Positions 62,205 through 64,000 of a stretch of DNA of 64,000 nucleotides are shown here, piece after piece. The DNA is from Rhizobium sp. JAB6. GTDB taxonomy: Bacteria > Pseudomonadota > Alphaproteobacteria > Rhizobiales > Rhizobiaceae. A program made the position numbers and the translations under genes. The first letter of the stretch is position 1; every line of letters begins with the position of its first letter. The stretch is taken from contig NZ_PYJQ01000004.1 of NCBI RefSeq assembly GCF_003024605.1, positions 1 to 64,000 of the forward strand. Reading direction: 5' to 3'. Under the pieces are notes generated by a model. It worked only from the letters and a program-made list of their open reading frames with translations, had not been told where the DNA came from and made no database searches.

Positions 62205-63032
62205 TCAGCTCCGCTTCGAGTGCCCCCCCATGGCCTTCGTTAATTCTTCCGCTGCCGCCCGCACAACCGGCCCAAACGCCGCGATCTTTTCATTCGGCAA
62301 CCGCACGGCCGGGCCTGAAATCGAAATGCCGGCAATAGCCTCGCCATATTCATCGAAGATCGGCGCCGCCACGCATCGCATGCCCAGCGTATGTTCCTCA
62401 TTGTCGATCGACCAGCCGCGTGACCGGATCTCGGCCATATCCGCAAGCAACATGGGCAGCGTATTGCGGGTTTTATCGGTGAAATGCTGCAATGAACGCC
62501 GCCCGAGCAAAGCCTCTATCCGGCTGTCCGCCCAGGTGGAAAGGATCGCCTTGCCGATACCCGAAGCATGGATCGGCCCACGGCGGCCGGGGCGGAAGAA
62601 GGCGCGCATCGGTGCATGGCTTTCCGCCTGGGAGATGAAGACAACATCGCCATCGTCTTCGATGGCGATGTTGGCCGTCTCTCCGGACGCCTCCATCAAC
62701 TGCTTGAGAAAAGGCCGACTGATCGTGCCGAGCTTGCGGAAGCGCAAATAGGCCGTTCCGATCTCGAAGGCTTTCACGCCGATCGTCCAGGCACCGGTCT
62801 CATCGTCATGCGCCACCATGCCGTGCTGGGCGAGAGAGGTGAGCAGCCGGTGAACAGTGGAAGGGGCCATAGCCGATCTGTCGGCGAGATCTGTCAAAAC
62901 CGCGCCGTCGGCTTCGGCCACCAGCTCCAGCAGTTTCAAACTGCGATCGAGCACCTGCACGGACGAAGCGGCCGCATTCTCGGCCGGTTTGCGGCCCGGC
63001 CTGCCCCTCGTCTTTTCCCGATTTTCCGCCAT
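62205..63032 (-). CDS. IclR family transcriptional regulator
   Basis: About 275 residues. An N-terminal basic linker is followed by a winged helix (LLELVAEADGAVLTDLADRS, then MAPSTVHRLLTSL) and an IclR ligand domain with GPIHASGIGKAIL and the LGMRCVAAPIFDEYGEAIAG region. It is divergent from glyoxylate carboligase, and its best-known relatives (AllR, GclR types) sense glyoxylate or allantoin. The frame is open to 63191, but ATG 63032 begins the natural start MAENREKTRGRPGRKP. The ribosome site is weak. Confidence 0.88.
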   Translation of the reverse strand: MAENREKTRGRPGRKPAENAAASSVQVLDRSLKLLELVAEADGAVLTDLADRSAMAPSTVHRLLTSLAQHGMVAHDDETGAWTIGVKAFEIGTAYLRFRKLGTISRPFLKQLMEASGETANIAIEDDGDVVFISQAESHAPMRAFFRPGRRGPIHASGIGKAILSTWADSRIEALLGRRSLQHFTDKTRNTLPMLLADMAEIRSRGWSIDNEEHTLGMRCVAAPIFDEYGEAIAGISISGPAVRLPNEKIAAFGPVVRAAAEELTKAMGGHSKRS

Positions 63033-63138
63033 GACGCTCACTTTTGACTGAAGGCGCGCCGCGCAGTTGGCGCGACCCGCTTGGGCTTCATGACATATCC
63101 GCTTCGCTGCGATTGTTCCAGATTCGTTGAAAATGTTT

Positions 63139-63165
63139 ATTTCCATATGATGGGATTGATTTCCA
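63139..63165. promoter_or_regulatory. Paired ATTTCCA repeats before glyoxylate carboligase
   Basis: ATTTCCA occurs at 63139-63145 and 63159-63165, 20 bp apart (two helical turns), in the 194-bp space between the divergent IclR and gcl genes. ATTTCCA is half of the IclR-type consensus TGGAAAT-N-ATTTCCA. The site is a candidate IclR operator. Confidence 0.4.
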
Positions 63166-63226
63166 TTTTTAGATTGCGCTTGTTCACCCATGCGATACCT
63201 TCGATGCAGAAACGGAGGAAATTCCC

Positions 63227-64000
63227 ATGGCGAAGATGCGCGCAGTCGATGCCGCAGTGCTGGTTCTGGAGAAGGAAGGCGTCAATTGCGCCTTCGGCGT
63301 TCCCGGCGCTGCGATCAACCCCTTCTATTCGGCAATGAAAGCGCGCGGCTCGATCCGCCATGTGCTCGCCCGCCATGTCGAGGGCGCAAGCCATATGGCC
63401 GAGGGCTATACCCGCGCCCGCGCCGGCAATATCGGTGTGTGCATCGGAACGTCTGGACCTGCCGGCACCGACATGATCACCGGGCTCTATTCGGCCTCGG
63501 CCGACTCGATCCCGATCCTCTGCATTACCGGCCAGGCGCCGCGCGCCCGGCTCGACAAGGAGGATTTCCAGGCTGTCGATATTGCAAAGATTGCGGCCGC
63601 GGTCACCAAATGGGCCGTGACCGTCATGGAGCCGGCGCTCGTTCCTTACGTTTTCCAGAAGGCGTTCCATACGATGCGCTCGGGTCGCCCTGGCCCGGTC
63701 CTCATCGATCTGCCCATTGACGTCCAGCTCGCCGAAATCGAGTTCGATATCGACACCTATGCGTCGCTTGCCCCCTACAAGCCTTCCGCCACGCGGGCAC
63801 AGGCGGAAAAGGCGCTTGCAATGCTGAACGCGGCCGAGCGGCCGCTGATCGTCGCCGGCGGCGGCATCATCAATGCCGATGCTTCCGACCTGCTGGTCGA
63901 ATTCGCCGAAATCACAGGTGTACCGGTCATCCCGACGCTGATGGGTTGGGGTACGATCCCGGACGACCATCCGCTGATGGCCGGCATGTGCGGGCTGCAG
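63227..64000 (+). CDS. gcl: Glyoxylate carboligase (truncated by window end)
   Basis: The first 258 residues of a ThDP enzyme that joins two glyoxylates into tartronate semialdehyde with CO2 release. The sequence closely matches E. coli Gcl as I recall it: [37 protein letters not shown], and [20 protein letters not shown]. Val51 stands where nearly all ThDP enzymes have Glu, the known hallmark of Gcl. GGAGGA (63214-63219) precedes ATG 63227. The gene continues past the window edge. It uses the glyoxylate made by AllA. Confidence 0.93.
   Translation, partial: MAKMRAVDAAVLVLEKEGVNCAFGVPGAAINPFYSAMKARGSIRHVLARHVEGASHMAEGYTRARAGNIGVCIGTSGPAGTDMITGLYSASADSIPILCITGQAPRARLDKEDFQAVDIAKIAAAVTKWAVTVMEPALVPYVFQKAFHTMRSGRPGPVLIDLPIDVQLAEIEFDIDTYASLAPYKPSATRAQAEKALAMLNAAERPLIVAGGGIINADASDLLVEFAEITGVPVIPTLMGWGTIPDDHPLMAGMCGLQ

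Overview
The window reads as a GC-rich (about 60%) alphaproteobacterial chromosome or chromid segment, most likely from Rhizobium or a close relative in the Rhizobiaceae. Pointers are the RopA-like porin, octopine/histidine-type and NitT/TauT-type ABC systems, a membrane-bound cytochrome-c urate hydroxylase (PuuD), RIME-like intergenic palindromes and many small regulator-plus-transporter units. No rRNA, tRNA, CRISPR array, transposase or prophage gene was seen. The window starts at a DUF488 gene and ends inside gcl.

Layout. 1-5 kb: DUF488 protein, a Cys/Met-metabolism PLP enzyme, an HPP-CBS membrane protein with a LysR regulator, and a 5-formyltetrahydrofolate cyclo-ligase homologue. 4.7-12.5 kb: a galactoside-type sugar operon (binding protein, two permeases, ATPase, GH42 beta-galactosidase) divergent from a ROK repressor, with a 17-bp palindrome between them. 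12.7-17.4 kb: an Lrp regulator divergent from a polar amino-acid ABC importer that runs into a homocysteine S-methyltransferase. 17.5-20.4 kb: a Na/Pi cotransporter divergent from a zinc-ribbon MBL-fold protein, with a PHO-box-like direct repeat between them.

20.4-27.6 kb is the most unusual part. A PepSY protein, response regulator and histidine kinase are divergent from a 1,347-residue Pls/PosA-type synthetase. This enzyme has one adenylation domain, one carrier domain, six membrane segments and three hexapeptide-repeat domains, the layout of epsilon-poly-L-lysine synthetase. A phosphopantetheinyl transferase follows directly. The set is a candidate self-contained poly(basic amino acid) or isopeptide system.

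27.7-48 kb holds accessory genes: BASS transporter, isoprenylcysteine-methyltransferase-like protein, cupin, DJ-1/PfpI protein, NitT/TauT ABC system, a TetR-MFS pair with three operator repeats, Pr6Pr protein, a ThDP enzyme, a xanthine/urate-type permease, porin, tail-specific protease, YigZ and a GT-C glycosyltransferase. A candidate small RNA and a 54-codon ORF, both on the minus strand, sit in the 45.6-46.4 kb gap.

48-64 kb: YdeI-like, SRPBCC and ArsR genes, then a purine-catabolism island. It comprises an AzgA-like permease, ureidoglycolate lyase, HIU hydrolase, xdhABC, urate hydroxylase puuD, guanine deaminase, and an IclR regulator divergent from glyoxylate carboligase. A VapBC-type toxin-antitoxin pair and a LysR gene lie inside it. 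Together these take guanine to xanthine, urate, 5-hydroxyisourate and, later, ureidoglycolate to glyoxylate to tartronate semialdehyde. OHCU decarboxylase and allantoinase genes are not in the window.
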